Positions 7,564-15,876 of a stretch of 64,000 nt of DNA are shown here, in pieces. How positions within the stretch are numbered: position 1 is the stretch's first letter; every line of letters begins with the position of its first letter. This stretch comes from Streptomyces sp. NBC_00513 (GTDB lineage: Bacteria > Actinomycetota > Actinomycetes > Streptomycetales > Streptomycetaceae). The stretch covers positions 7,626,001 to 7,690,000 of the forward strand of contig NZ_CP107845.1 of NCBI RefSeq assembly GCF_041431415.1, in the 5' to 3' direction. Position numbers and translations under genes: made by a program. Below the pieces are notes generated by a model, which was not told the origin of the DNA, searched no databases, and was given only the letters and a program-made list of their open reading frames with translations.

Positions 7564-9204
7564 GTGTCGACGAATCATCACTCCGCCGTGAGTCGGATGA
7601 CCGACCAGCAACTGTGCGACGTCATCCGCACAGCGGACCAGGCCGCACCCTCGGCCGAGACCGAACTGCGACGGCGTCACCGGCCACAGGTCGCGGCCTT
7701 CGCCCAGGCGATCGGAAACGATCCCCTGCCCGCCACCCGAGCCGCCGACCGTGCGATGGCCCGGTTCATACGCACGCTGCTCTCCTCCACCGCCGAGTCC
7801 CTCGATCGACCACCTCGCCTGATGCTGCTGACGATCGTGTCTCCAAACGCGGAAGGAGCCGGACACCCCGCCGGATCCACGTCACCGGCGTCCACCGGCC
7901 ACGTCGAGGAGAAGGCGACGTGGAACCCGGCCCTCCCGTCGGTCGTCCAGCGGGCATTCGCCAAGTTGCCCGCCCGTACCCAGGCGGTCCTCTGGCACTC
8001 CGTGGTCGAGGAGGAGCCGGACGACCGCGTCGCGGTGATCACCGGGGACCGGTCCGACCGCGTACCCGACCTGGCGCAAAGGGCGTTGGCCGCATGCCGT
8101 GACGCCTTCCTGGGAGTCCACGCGACGACGGCGCCCGCCCCGCACTGCCCCGCCTACGCCCGATTGTTGGCTGCGGCTGCCGAGCGGGCGGATGTGCGCG
8201 GGAATCCGGACCTGACGCGCCACGTCGACGCATGTCCCGGCTGCGCGAGCGCCCTCCGCGGCCTCGTGGCTCTCCGTGACACCCCCCGCACCCTGCTGGC
8301 CAGTGCGCTGCTCGGCCCCATCGGCTCCTTCCACCTGCTCGGGGGCGCCCGCATGGGAGCGGGCGTCGATTCCGGGCCGCCACTCCCGGCCGCGGTGGCA
8401 CCGGCCAGGGGTCGGCTTGATCCGGACGACGACGGCCGAGGTCTGGCTGCCTTCCTTCGGAAACCGGCCGGGCGGGTCACCCTCGGCGTCGCGACGGTCC
8501 TCGTCACGACGGTGGCGCTCGCCGTGGTCGCTCGTCCGGCTTGGGGGCCCTCGGCGACCGGTACGGCGCCGCCGCGACCGCAGGCCGACGCAGGCAACGG
8601 CGCTGGATCCCCGGCACCGTCGCGGACCGCGCCGTCGCCCTCCTCGTCCGCCTCGCCGAGGCGATCCCCCCGGGCGTCACCGTCCGCCGAGGTGTCGGCC
8701 GGCGGTCCGTCCTCATCCAGCCCTTCGCCGACGGAGAGCTCCGCCGCCGGGCCCGCGCAGCCGTTTCGTGCCGTGGGATACGTATCGGCCGTCAACTCCG
8801 CCACCGGTCTGTGTCTGGACGTCCGTGGCGGTGCCTTCGCGAACGGCGTCGACGTGATCACCGCCCGGTGTCACGCCGGGGCGCCGGCGCAGCAGTGGCG
8901 GCTCGACGAGAAGGGACTTCTGCACAATGCCGCCAACCCGGGCTTCTGCATGGACGCGCGCGGTAGCACTGGGGACGGCGTGGGCGTCTGGTCGTGCTCG
9001 GCCCTCGGCAAGGTCACCGGAAACAACCTTGTGTTCTCCACCGACGCGGCGGGGCGCATCAAGCCCCGTATCGCACCGGGCTACGCCGTGACTTCGGGGA
9101 GCAGCGCGCCCGGCGCTCCTGCCGTCTTCGGCCCCACGAGCCCGGCGGCCGAGCAGCGCTGGAACGAATCCTCGGGGAGCGAAACCCCGAACGGGACACG
9201 TTAG
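7564..9204 (+). CDS. Membrane protein: sigma-like N terminus, Cys/His motif, TM, ricin-type lectin domain
   Basis: 546 residues from GTG 7564 (AGGA ten bases upstream; ATG 7597 is an alternative). Residues 10-210 resemble degenerate sigma-70/ECF helices without a clear region 2.4 or 4.2 core. A HVDACPGCASAL motif near residue 225 is like the H-x3-C-x2-C of anti-sigma zinc fingers. One membrane segment (VTLGVATVLVTTVALAVVA, about 305-325) is followed by a Ser/Pro linker and a ricin B/CBM13 beta-trefoil (SAVNSATGLCLDVRG, QQWRL, CMDARGS, about 415-540). It is probably an outward-facing lectin on a cytosolic sigma-like head. This architecture is shared by many Streptomyces proteins of unknown function. 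Confidence 0.75.
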   Translation: MSTNHHSAVSRMTDQQLCDVIRTADQAAPSAETELRRRHRPQVAAFAQAIGNDPLPATRAADRAMARFIRTLLSSTAESLDRPPRLMLLTIVSPNAEGAGHPAGSTSPASTGHVEEKATWNPALPSVVQRAFAKLPARTQAVLWHSVVEEEPDDRVAVITGDRSDRVPDLAQRALAACRDAFLGVHATTAPAPHCPAYARLLAAAAERADVRGNPDLTRHVDACPGCASALRGLVALRDTPRTLLASALLGPIGSFHLLGGARMGAGVDSGPPLPAAVAPARGRLDPDDDGRGLAAFLRKPAGRVTLGVATVLVTTVALAVVARPAWGPSATGTAPPRPQADAGNGAGSPAPSRTAPSPSSSASPRRSPRASPSAEVSAGGPSSSSPSPTESSAAGPAQPFRAVGYVSAVNSATGLCLDVRGGAFANGVDVITARCHAGAPAQQWRLDEKGLLHNAANPGFCMDARGSTGDGVGVWSCSALGKVTGNNLVFSTDAAGRIKPRIAPGYAVTSGSSAPGAPAVFGPTSPAAEQRWNESSGSETPNGTR

Positions 9205-9670
9205 CGAACATAGTCAAACATGAATCAGCGAATATCAACATGCCTTTGGAGTCGACGCGCGGCGTGCTCGGCGGGCGTCGTTCCGGCTCGGTCGTGCGCT
9301 CCGGGGGACGTGAGAGGGCCGCAGTTCAAGGTTAGGCAGGACGGAGAGCCGAGTGTGTCGTAGAAGGTCACGGGGGTGCATCGATCAGAAACCGCAGGTT
9401 CACACTGTTGACTTATGAAGGAAACAGCGCTTTTCTCTGTTGCATCAAGTTTGAAAGAGGCCGACCGTGAAGGATTCCTTCCTCCGTGCGGGAGTCGGTC
9501 CCTCGGTTGGTTCATCGTCGAGCGAGGCCGGAACGGCACTCCCTCGAACAACCTCGCCCGGCCCCACATCCTCGGGTGGCGAACGCGACGACAGCCGACC
9601 CCCATACCCACCCCCTCGCACGTGCCCCACTGGCCGCTTCTGTGCGACCCGTCCAAGCAAAGGGAACGAC
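9205..9670. promoter_or_regulatory. Upstream region of the AraFGH-type transporter
   Basis: This 466-base gap holds no convincing gene. It carries the 24-base gal-like element at 9216-9239 (separate entry). A second AT-rich patch, with TTGACTTA at 9408-9415 and a loose AACAG...CTGTT inverted repeat at about 9423-9441, is the most likely place for the transporter promoter. The gal promoter also contains TTGACTTA. Confidence 0.5.
9216..9239 (-). promoter_or_regulatory. Element shared with the galTEK promoter
   Basis: Read on the minus strand, this 24-base stretch matches 17448-17471 of the gal promoter at 20 of 24 positions, including an unbroken TGATTCATGTTT. It lies 12 bases after the lectin-protein stop and about 430 bases before the transporter start. 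A DeoR-type operator is my inference. Confidence 0.6.
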
Positions 9671-10720
9671 ATGTTCACTCACCACCACCGCCGACCGGTA
9701 GCCGTCGTGGCTCTGGGTCTGGCTTCGATGCTCGTCTTGTCCGCGTGTTCCAGCGGTCAGGAGGCGACGGGCGGGAGCTCGGACGTGGGGAAGGTCGAGG
9801 GGAAGATCTCCCTGACCTATCTGCAGAAGCAGGGCGATCAGGAGTACTTCATCGGTGAGGCCGCCGGTGCGAAGGCGAAGGCGGCTCAACTCGGGATCGA
9901 TCTGAAGATCGTGAACCTGGGCAATGACGCGAACAAGACGGTGAGTGAGGCGCAGGCGGCGATCTCGCAGAAGAGCAACGGGTTGATCGTCGTGGTTCCC
10001 GATCCGGCCGTGGGGCCGCAGGTCGTGCAGCTGGCGAAGGATGCCAAGGTGGCGTTGTTGACGTCGGACGACCAGATTTGCAGCACCGGCCCCGATCCGT
10101 CCTCCTGTGGTGCCGACGCGTTGGTGCCTCGTATCGGCTTCAGTGGTCAGCAGATGGGAGGCGAGGTCGGCAAGCGGGCGGCCGAGGAGTTCAAGAAGGC
10201 CGGCTGGAATGCCGCGGAGACCCGGACGATCTCGGCCTGGAAGCAGGACGTCACCGTGTGCACGGACCGGGTGAACGCCTCGAAGAAGGCGTTCACCGAG
10301 GGTGCCGGCGCGCCGGTCCAGAACATCGACGTGCCGACGGACAACTCGCCGACGGGGGCGCAGGACAAGATCGCGGCGACGATCACCGCGAATCCGGCGG
10401 TGAAGCACTGGGTGGTGTGGGGCTGCAACGACGAGAACGTCCAGGGTGGGGTCACCGCGCTGGAGAACGCCGGTTTCAAGGCGGACAACGTGATCGGTGT
10501 GGGTCTCGGTGCCTACCTGGCCTGCAAGAACTGGAGCTCTGACAAGCCCTCCGGGATGAAGGCCGCGCTCTTCATCAACGGCAAGGACGTCGGCGCCCTG
10601 GCCGTACAGACCATGTACGACAAGTTGAAGGACGGCAAGGACTTCCCGAAGGAAGCCTTCGCCCCGACCAAGATGGTCGACGCCTCCAACTGGAAGGACG
10701 CGGGAGTCACCTGCGGCTGA
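9671..10720 (+). CDS. AraF-like sugar-binding lipoprotein of ABC transporter
   Basis: 349 residues with a lipoprotein signal (lipobox LSAC, Cys about residue 22). It is a periplasmic-binding-protein type I (peripla_BP_4) sugar receptor. Long stretches resemble E. coli L-arabinose-binding AraF: the region ending PAVKHWVVWGCNDENVQGG corresponds to AraF PEVKHWLIVGMND, and IGVGLGAYLA to its sugar-binding loop. AraF also binds D-galactose. It is followed by matching ATPase and permease genes. Because its upstream DNA shares an element with galTEK, galactose is a more likely ligand here than arabinose (inference). No arabinose catabolic gene (araA/B/D type) is in the window. Confidence 0.88.
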   Translation: MFTHHHRRPVAVVALGLASMLVLSACSSGQEATGGSSDVGKVEGKISLTYLQKQGDQEYFIGEAAGAKAKAAQLGIDLKIVNLGNDANKTVSEAQAAISQKSNGLIVVVPDPAVGPQVVQLAKDAKVALLTSDDQICSTGPDPSSCGADALVPRIGFSGQQMGGEVGKRAAEEFKKAGWNAAETRTISAWKQDVTVCTDRVNASKKAFTEGAGAPVQNIDVPTDNSPTGAQDKIAATITANPAVKHWVVWGCNDENVQGGVTALENAGFKADNVIGVGLGAYLACKNWSSDKPSGMKAALFINGKDVGALAVQTMYDKLKDGKDFPKEAFAPTKMVDASNWKDAGVTCG

Positions 10721-10847
10721 GCCCGCCCCGAGGCCAGGACGGGTACGGACCCGCCGCGGCGGCGCCGTACCCGCCACCCGTCCCGACCACCGCCGACCAG
10801 CAGCGCCGCTGAGCCGGCACACGTTCCCCCAGCATGTGAGGCCCCTC

Positions 10848-12446
10848 ATGACCACAGCCGGCACAGAACCACCGACTGCCGCCCCCTCCGCCCAGAACCT
10901 CGGCGAAGAGATCTCTGTGGAGAACATCACCAAACGCTTCGGCGCGGTACAGGCGCTCAGCGGCGTCACGCTCACCTTCCCCCGGGGCCAGGTGACCGCC
11001 CTCATGGGCGAGAACGGCGCGGGCAAGTCGACCCTGTTGAAGATCCTCACGGGTGACCACCAGCCCACCGAGGGAACCATCCTCTGGGACGGACGTCCGA
11101 GGACCCTGTCCTCACCGCACGACGCCCACAAGGCCGGGATCCGCATCATCCCGCAGGAACCCGAGATCATTCCGCACGTCTCGGTCGCCGAGAACGTGTA
11201 CGCCGGCGCCCTGCCGCGCGGCGCGGGACGCCGTCTCGATCGGGCCGAGCTGCGCCGCCGCATCACCGCGGACCTGGCCCGACTCGGCTTCGAGAAGGTC
11301 ATCCACCCCGATCAGCTGGGCTCCGAACTCACCGCCGCACAACGCCAACTGGTGGAGATCCTGCGGGCACTGACCGGCGACGCGAAGGTCATCGCCTTCG
11401 ACGAGCCCACCTCCTCCCTCTCCGAGAACGAGGTCGAGGCCCTCTTCGCCCTGATCGGCCGGCTCCGGGACCAGGGCATCGCCGTCATCTACGTATCCCA
11501 CCGCATGAAGGAGATCTTCCACCTCGCCGACCGCATAGCCGTCCTGCGCGACGGCGCGGTCGCCGGAGTGCTGGAGGCCCGCGACACCAACGAGGGCGAG
11601 GTCGTCCGCCTGATGGTCGGCCGTGACCTCTCCTCCCTCTTCGTGCGGCAGGACGTCGCCCGCGAGGAGGTGGTGCTGCGGCTGGAGGGCGTCACCACGG
11701 ACGACGTCACCGACATCGACCTCCACGTCCGCGCCGGAGAGGTGGTCGCCCTGGCCGGCCTCATGGGAGCCGGACGGTCCGAACTGGCCCTCGCCCTGGC
11801 CGGCGACCAACCCATCCGGTCGGGCCGTGTCTCCGTGAACGGCCAACCCCTGCGCCTGCGCAGCCCCAAGGACGCGATCCGCGCAAGCATCGGACTCGCC
11901 CCCGAGGAGCGCAAGGCCCAGGCGTTGTTCCTCCATCGCTCCATCCGCGACAACACGTCCCTGGTGAGCCTGGACCGGCTGCGCCGCTGGCGCTTCGTCC
12001 AGAGCCGACAGGAGAAGGCCGTGGCGCAGGACTTCTCCGACCGGCTGCGGGTGCGCACGCCCTCGATCGAGCACGAAGTGCGCAAACTGTCGGGCGGCAA
12101 CCAGCAGAAGGTCGTCCTCGCCCGATGGCTGCTGCGCAAGCCCAAGGTCCTCATCCTCGACGAGCCCACGCGCGGCATCGACATCGGGGCCAAGGCGGAG
12201 ATCTACCGCATCATCGCCGACCTCGCCCGGGAAGGGGTCGCCCTGCTGGTGATCTCCTCCGAACTACCTGAAGTCCTCGGGCTTGCCGACCGGATCGTCG
12301 TGATGCAGAACGGACGCATCACCGGCGAACTCAACCGCTCGGAAGCCACCGAGGAAGCCATCCTCAACCTCGCCATGGCCGACGACCTGGCTCCCGTCGC
12401 ATCCGACCGACCGCTCACAGACTCCGCCGATGGAGACGCTCGATGA
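10848..12446 (+). CDS. AraG-like sugar ABC transporter ATPase (double ABC domain)
   Basis: 532 residues with two tandem ABC domains. The first has Walker A GENGAGKST and Walker B VIAFDEPTSSL; its signature is degenerate (LTAAQRQL). The second has a degenerate Walker A (GLMGAGRSE), signature LSGGNQQK and Walker B LILDEPTRGIDIG. This is the standard CUT2 (RbsA/AraG/MglA) plan, in which only one site hydrolyses well. It energises uptake through the permease encoded next. ATG 10848 is chosen because GAGG lies six bases upstream; a GTG at 10836 would add four residues. The stop overlaps the permease start. Confidence 0.93.
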   Translation: MTTAGTEPPTAAPSAQNLGEEISVENITKRFGAVQALSGVTLTFPRGQVTALMGENGAGKSTLLKILTGDHQPTEGTILWDGRPRTLSSPHDAHKAGIRIIPQEPEIIPHVSVAENVYAGALPRGAGRRLDRAELRRRITADLARLGFEKVIHPDQLGSELTAAQRQLVEILRALTGDAKVIAFDEPTSSLSENEVEALFALIGRLRDQGIAVIYVSHRMKEIFHLADRIAVLRDGAVAGVLEARDTNEGEVVRLMVGRDLSSLFVRQDVAREEVVLRLEGVTTDDVTDIDLHVRAGEVVALAGLMGAGRSELALALAGDQPIRSGRVSVNGQPLRLRSPKDAIRASIGLAPEERKAQALFLHRSIRDNTSLVSLDRLRRWRFVQSRQEKAVAQDFSDRLRVRTPSIEHEVRKLSGGNQQKVVLARWLLRKPKVLILDEPTRGIDIGAKAEIYRIIADLAREGVALLVISSELPEVLGLADRIVVMQNGRITGELNRSEATEEAILNLAMADDLAPVASDRPLTDSADGDAR

Positions 12447-13474
12447 CCACCACCCAGACGCCGGCCACCACCGAGAACATCCCCGCTCCGGCGCGGAAGA
12501 CCAGGGGAGCACTGCTCTCCTCGCTCGGCGGTCAGAACCTCAGCCTGATCGGCGCCCTCGTACTCGTCCTCGCCCTGTTCGGGTTCCTCAACGACAACTA
12601 CCTCAGCCTCTCCAACATCCAGGTCATCGGAGAAGCGGCGACGATCACAGGACTGCTCGCCATCGTGCAGACCGTCGTGATCATCTGCGGGGGACTCGAC
12701 ATCTCCGTCGGCTCCCAAGCCGGACTGGCCTCCGTCGTGAGCGCCATGGTCTTCACCTCCGCCGGATCCAATCCCTACCTCGGCATGGCCGCAGCGATCG
12801 GCGTCGGAATCCTCGTCGGCGTGATCAACGGCGTCGCCATCGTCTACGGACGCGTCAACCCCACGATCGCCACGCTCGCCGGCCTGGCCGCCTACAAGGG
12901 CGTGGCACAGCTCGTCTCCGGCGGCCGCGCGCAGGGCTACGTCCTCAACGATCCCTTCTTCGTGTTCCTCGGTCGCGGCAAGATCGCCGGCATCCCGGTG
13001 ATGATCTGGATCCTGGTGGTCGTGGCGCTGGCCGTGCACGTCCTGCTCAAGTACACGGACATCGGTCGCAACATCTACGCGATCGGCGGCAACGACACTG
13101 CGGCGCGCCTGGCGGGCATCAACATCAACAAGTACCTGGTCGCGGTCTACGCGCTCATCGGCGTGATCGCCGCGGTCGCGGGAATCCTGCTGACCGCGCG
13201 AACCGGCTCCGGACAGCCCGTCTCCGGCAGTGAGGGGCTGGAACTGAAGGCCATCACCGCGGCGGCCCTGGGCGGGTGCGCGCTCAAGGGCGGCAAGGGC
13301 GGCATCGGCGGCACCCTGCTGGCCGTCGCCCTGCTCGGCGCTTTGGAGAACGGCCTCACCGTCGAGGGCATCAACACCTTCTGGCAGAACGTCGCCCAGG
13401 GCGCCCTCCTCGTCGCCGCCGTCGTCATCCAGCAGCGCCGCAGCGGCGAACGCGCCGTCGGATTGCCCCACTGA
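12443..13474 (+). CDS. AraH-like sugar ABC transporter permease
   Basis: 343 residues with about eight to ten hydrophobic helices, of the CUT2 permease family (RbsC/AraH/MglC). GGLDISVGS and the GSEGLELKAITAAALGG loop match the conserved BPD_transp_2 signature that contacts the ATPase. It starts with ATGA overlap on the ATPase gene. Together with the two preceding genes it forms a complete importer for a monosaccharide, probably galactose or an arabinose-like pentose. Confidence 0.92.
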   Translation: MTTTQTPATTENIPAPARKTRGALLSSLGGQNLSLIGALVLVLALFGFLNDNYLSLSNIQVIGEAATITGLLAIVQTVVIICGGLDISVGSQAGLASVVSAMVFTSAGSNPYLGMAAAIGVGILVGVINGVAIVYGRVNPTIATLAGLAAYKGVAQLVSGGRAQGYVLNDPFFVFLGRGKIAGIPVMIWILVVVALAVHVLLKYTDIGRNIYAIGGNDTAARLAGININKYLVAVYALIGVIAAVAGILLTARTGSGQPVSGSEGLELKAITAAALGGCALKGGKGGIGGTLLAVALLGALENGLTVEGINTFWQNVAQGALLVAAVVIQQRRSGERAVGLPH

Positions 13475-13481
13475 CACGACG

Positions 13482-13524
13482 CCACGACGAGGCCCGCTTC
13501 GACAGGAGCCGGGCCTCGTCGTGG
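13482..13524 (+). terminator. Terminator hairpin after AraFGH-type operon
   Basis: A perfect 15-bp stem, CCACGACGAGGCCCG (13482-13496) with its complement at 13510-13524, lies eight bases after the permease stop. The loop is 13 bases. Confidence 0.85.
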
Positions 13525-13887
13525 CACGTGCCGACGGATCACGGCAGAGAGGGAGACGGAGGACGATCGACGATTCCGGCCCGAACGCATTCGCCCGCAG
13601 GGGGCGTGAGGCAGGAGCGGTCGTTGCATTTCGGTACGGGCACACCGCATTCTTCGTCATAAAGCACCCGAGGTGGAACGAAGGTGCTGCAACGGCCTCA
13701 GGAGGCTCCGGACGCGGCCCTGTTGGAACAGTCAGGCGGATAGTCGAGCGGATGCGCCGAGCGGCTTATCCGCGCTTCGGTGTGAAAGTTCTGCGCAGGC
13801 CATCCCCGAACCCCTTGCACCACGTTATTGGATGCAGTGTACAATTGATCTCTGTCTGGAATTCGCTAGAGATCATCGGGTGGGATT
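13525..13887. other. Gap before first DeoR gene
   Basis: No convincing gene. The last 80 bases are AT-richer (CACGTTATTGGATGCAGTGT and CAATTGATC near 13820-13850) and probably hold the DeoR promoter. The gal-type element is not obvious here. Confidence 0.45.
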
Positions 13888-14697
13888 GTGACAGAGCCGG
13901 CACCGCTAGCGGCCCAGCGGAGAGAACTGATCCTCGACACCGTGCGCCGCAAGGGAGCGGTGCGCGTCGCCGTGCTCGTGGAGCAGCTCGGGGTGTCCGA
14001 CATGACCATCCGCCGCGATCTGGACGTGCTGGCCAAGGCGGGGTCGGTCGAGAAGGTGCACGGCGGGGCGGTGAGCACGTCCGGCACCACGTCCGACGAG
14101 CCCGGCTTCGAGACCAAGTTCACCCTCAAGTCCGCGGCCAAGGCGGCGGTCGCGGACGCGGCCGCCCAACTGGTGCGGCCGGGCAGTGTCGTGGCGATCT
14201 CCGGAGGGACGACGACGTACGCCGTTGCCCACCGGCTGCGCGACATCGCCGGCCTGACCGTGGTGACCAACTCCCTGCCCGTGGCGGACCTGTTGCGGCC
14301 GTCCGGCGCCGACGACGGTTCCACGGGCCCGACCCTGCTGGTCACGGGCGGGGCCCCCACGAAGTCCGCGTCGCTGGTCGGACCGCTGGCGGATCAGGCG
14401 ATCCGCTCCCTCCAGGTCGACCTCCTGATCGTGGGTGCTCACGGCGTCTCCGAACGTGCCGGGGTGACCACTCCGAACCTCGCGGAGGCGGAGACCAACC
14501 GCGCCCTGATCTCGGCCGCCACCCAGCTGGCCGTCGTGGCCGATCACAGCAAGTGGGGCATCGTCGGCCTGAGCCGCTTCGCCGACCTGTCCGACATCGA
14601 CTATTTCGTGTCCGACGAAGGACTCGGCGAGCAGGCCCGCACCGTCCTCGGCGAGCAGGTGGGACGGCTGATCCTGGCGGAGACCCAGGGGGCGTGA
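13888..14697 (+). CDS. DeoR-family transcriptional regulator (copy 1)
   Basis: 269 residues. Residues 8-65 form the DeoR winged helix-turn-helix (ILDTVRRKGAVRVAVLVEQLGVSDMTIRRDLDVL), followed by KVHGGA. The C-terminal effector domain is of the sugar-phosphate-isomerase-like DeoRC type ([38 protein letters not shown]). It is a close paralogue of the regulator at 20770-21576. Its place just after the AraFGH-like operon suggests control of that transporter by a phosphorylated sugar. The GTG start agrees with the conserved N terminus in both copies. Confidence 0.9.
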   Translation: MTEPAPLAAQRRELILDTVRRKGAVRVAVLVEQLGVSDMTIRRDLDVLAKAGSVEKVHGGAVSTSGTTSDEPGFETKFTLKSAAKAAVADAAAQLVRPGSVVAISGGTTTYAVAHRLRDIAGLTVVTNSLPVADLLRPSGADDGSTGPTLLVTGGAPTKSASLVGPLADQAIRSLQVDLLIVGAHGVSERAGVTTPNLAEAETNRALISAATQLAVVADHSKWGIVGLSRFADLSDIDYFVSDEGLGEQARTVLGEQVGRLILAETQGA

Positions 14698-14726
14698 GCA
14701 CCTCCCGCCGTACCGGGGGGAGTCGT

Positions 14727-14750
14727 CCCCGGGGCGTCGACGCCCCGGGG
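14727..14750. terminator. Bidirectional terminator between DeoR and response regulator
   Basis: A perfect 24-base palindrome (CCCCGGGGCGTC followed by its reverse complement) lies between two convergent genes. Confidence 0.75.
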
Positions 14751-14821
14751 CAGTACATGCGAGCAGAGGGCTCTCGACCACCCCGGCGACGCCCCTGGTG
14801 CGGGGGCGGGCACCTGGCCAG

Positions 14822-15499
14822 TCAGGGCTCGAATCGGTAGCCGAACCCGCGCACGGTGATGATGTGCCCGCGGCCGATCTTGTGGCGCAGTCGCTGTACG
14901 TGTACGTCGACGAGCCGTTTGTCGTCACTCCGGGGGCAGTCCCACACGCACTCCAGCAAGGTGGCCCGGGACAGGACCACGGCGGGCCGCGCGGCGAACG
15001 TCAGGAGGAGTTTGAGTTCCGTCGGCGTGAGGTCGAGCAGCCGGCCGGACCGCCTGACCGTCAGGGCTGCCGGGTCGATCCGCAGGTCACCGAAGTCCAT
15101 CGCGGATGTGGGGGACGAGGGGGCGGCGGTCGGGCAGTCGGTGACGCGACGCAGCGCGGACCGGATCCGTGCCACGAGGACCGGGATGTCGAACGGCTTC
15201 GTGACGTAGTCGTCGGCGCCCGCCTCAAGACCGAGGACGACATCCACCGGATCGGTCCGCGAGGAGATCAGCAACACCGGCGAACGGCTTTCCGCGCGGA
15301 TGCGCCGCACCAGGCTCACCCCGTCGAGCCCGGGCAGCACCACGTCCACGACGGCCACATCGGGGCGGAGCTCCCTGAACCGCGCCAACCCGTCGTTCCC
15401 GTCGACGGCCGTGTGTACCTCGTACCCGTAGCGCCGGAGGGCGAGCGAGGTCACCTCGCGCCACAGCGCGTCCCCTTCGACCAGCAGGACAGACGTCAT
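14822..15499 (-). CDS. OmpR/PhoB-type response regulator with altered acidic pocket, orphan
   Basis: 225 residues. The receiver (1-115) has the phospho-acceptor Asp52 (VVDVVLPG), a switch Ser near 79-80 and Lys101 (VTKPFD). A winged-helix output domain follows (about 130-222, TPTELKLLLTFAA, KRLVDVHVQRLRHKIG, TVRGFGYRF). The acidic pair that binds magnesium, normally Glu-Asp or Asp-Asp, reads VEGD here, so the second acidic residue is Gly9. No histidine kinase gene is adjacent; the next gene, divergent, is a Ser/Thr kinase. The start at 15499 gives a normal receiver N terminus. Its targets are unknown. Confidence 0.88.
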   Translation of the reverse strand: MTSVLLVEGDALWREVTSLALRRYGYEVHTAVDGNDGLARFRELRPDVAVVDVVLPGLDGVSLVRRIRAESRSPVLLISSRTDPVDVVLGLEAGADDYVTKPFDIPVLVARIRSALRRVTDCPTAAPSSPTSAMDFGDLRIDPAALTVRRSGRLLDLTPTELKLLLTFAARPAVVLSRATLLECVWDCPRSDDKRLVDVHVQRLRHKIGRGHIITVRGFGYRFEP

Positions 15500-15876
15500 G
15501 GCCCGGCCTCCGCCGCGACGGCGAGGGCAGGGGCGGGGTCGCGGAACCGGGCGGTGGCTTTCACTGTGGCCCTGCGCATTGCCCGCCTTCGCCCGAATAT
15601 CAAGGGCGCCGAGTGCGCCGTCGCCCCGCAGTCGTTCAAGGACGAAAGCAGCATTTCTGTGCTCATGTGTCGGGGTGCCGTTATTTTGACCATGCCTCAG
15701 GTCCGTGTCAAGCCATTGCCTGGGCGGGGGGATCCGGCCGAAATGCCTTATGCCGCAAACGACTTGTCCCGGTCGGGTGTGGTGCAATGCCACTGCCGAA
15801 GCGTCTTGGCCACCCATGCGAAGCGGAGATATCGTCCGAGTGACCGTCGACCAACACAAAACAGGGAACGGCGCCA
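15500..15876. other. Divergent intergenic region, no gene seen
   Basis: It holds the promoters of the leftward response regulator and the rightward kinase. AT-rich patches lie at about 15640-15690. No repeat or hairpin stands out. Confidence 0.45.

Noticed and set aside
6885..7591. Open frames in the 6.6-7.6 kb gap
   Set aside because: Arg/Pro/Gly-rich translations without start signals; typical chance frames in GC-rich DNA.
9671..13474. Firm naming of the transporter as arabinose AraFGH
   Set aside because: Similarity to AraFGH is clear, but no arabinose catabolic genes are present and the upstream element is shared with galTEK, so gene symbols were withheld.
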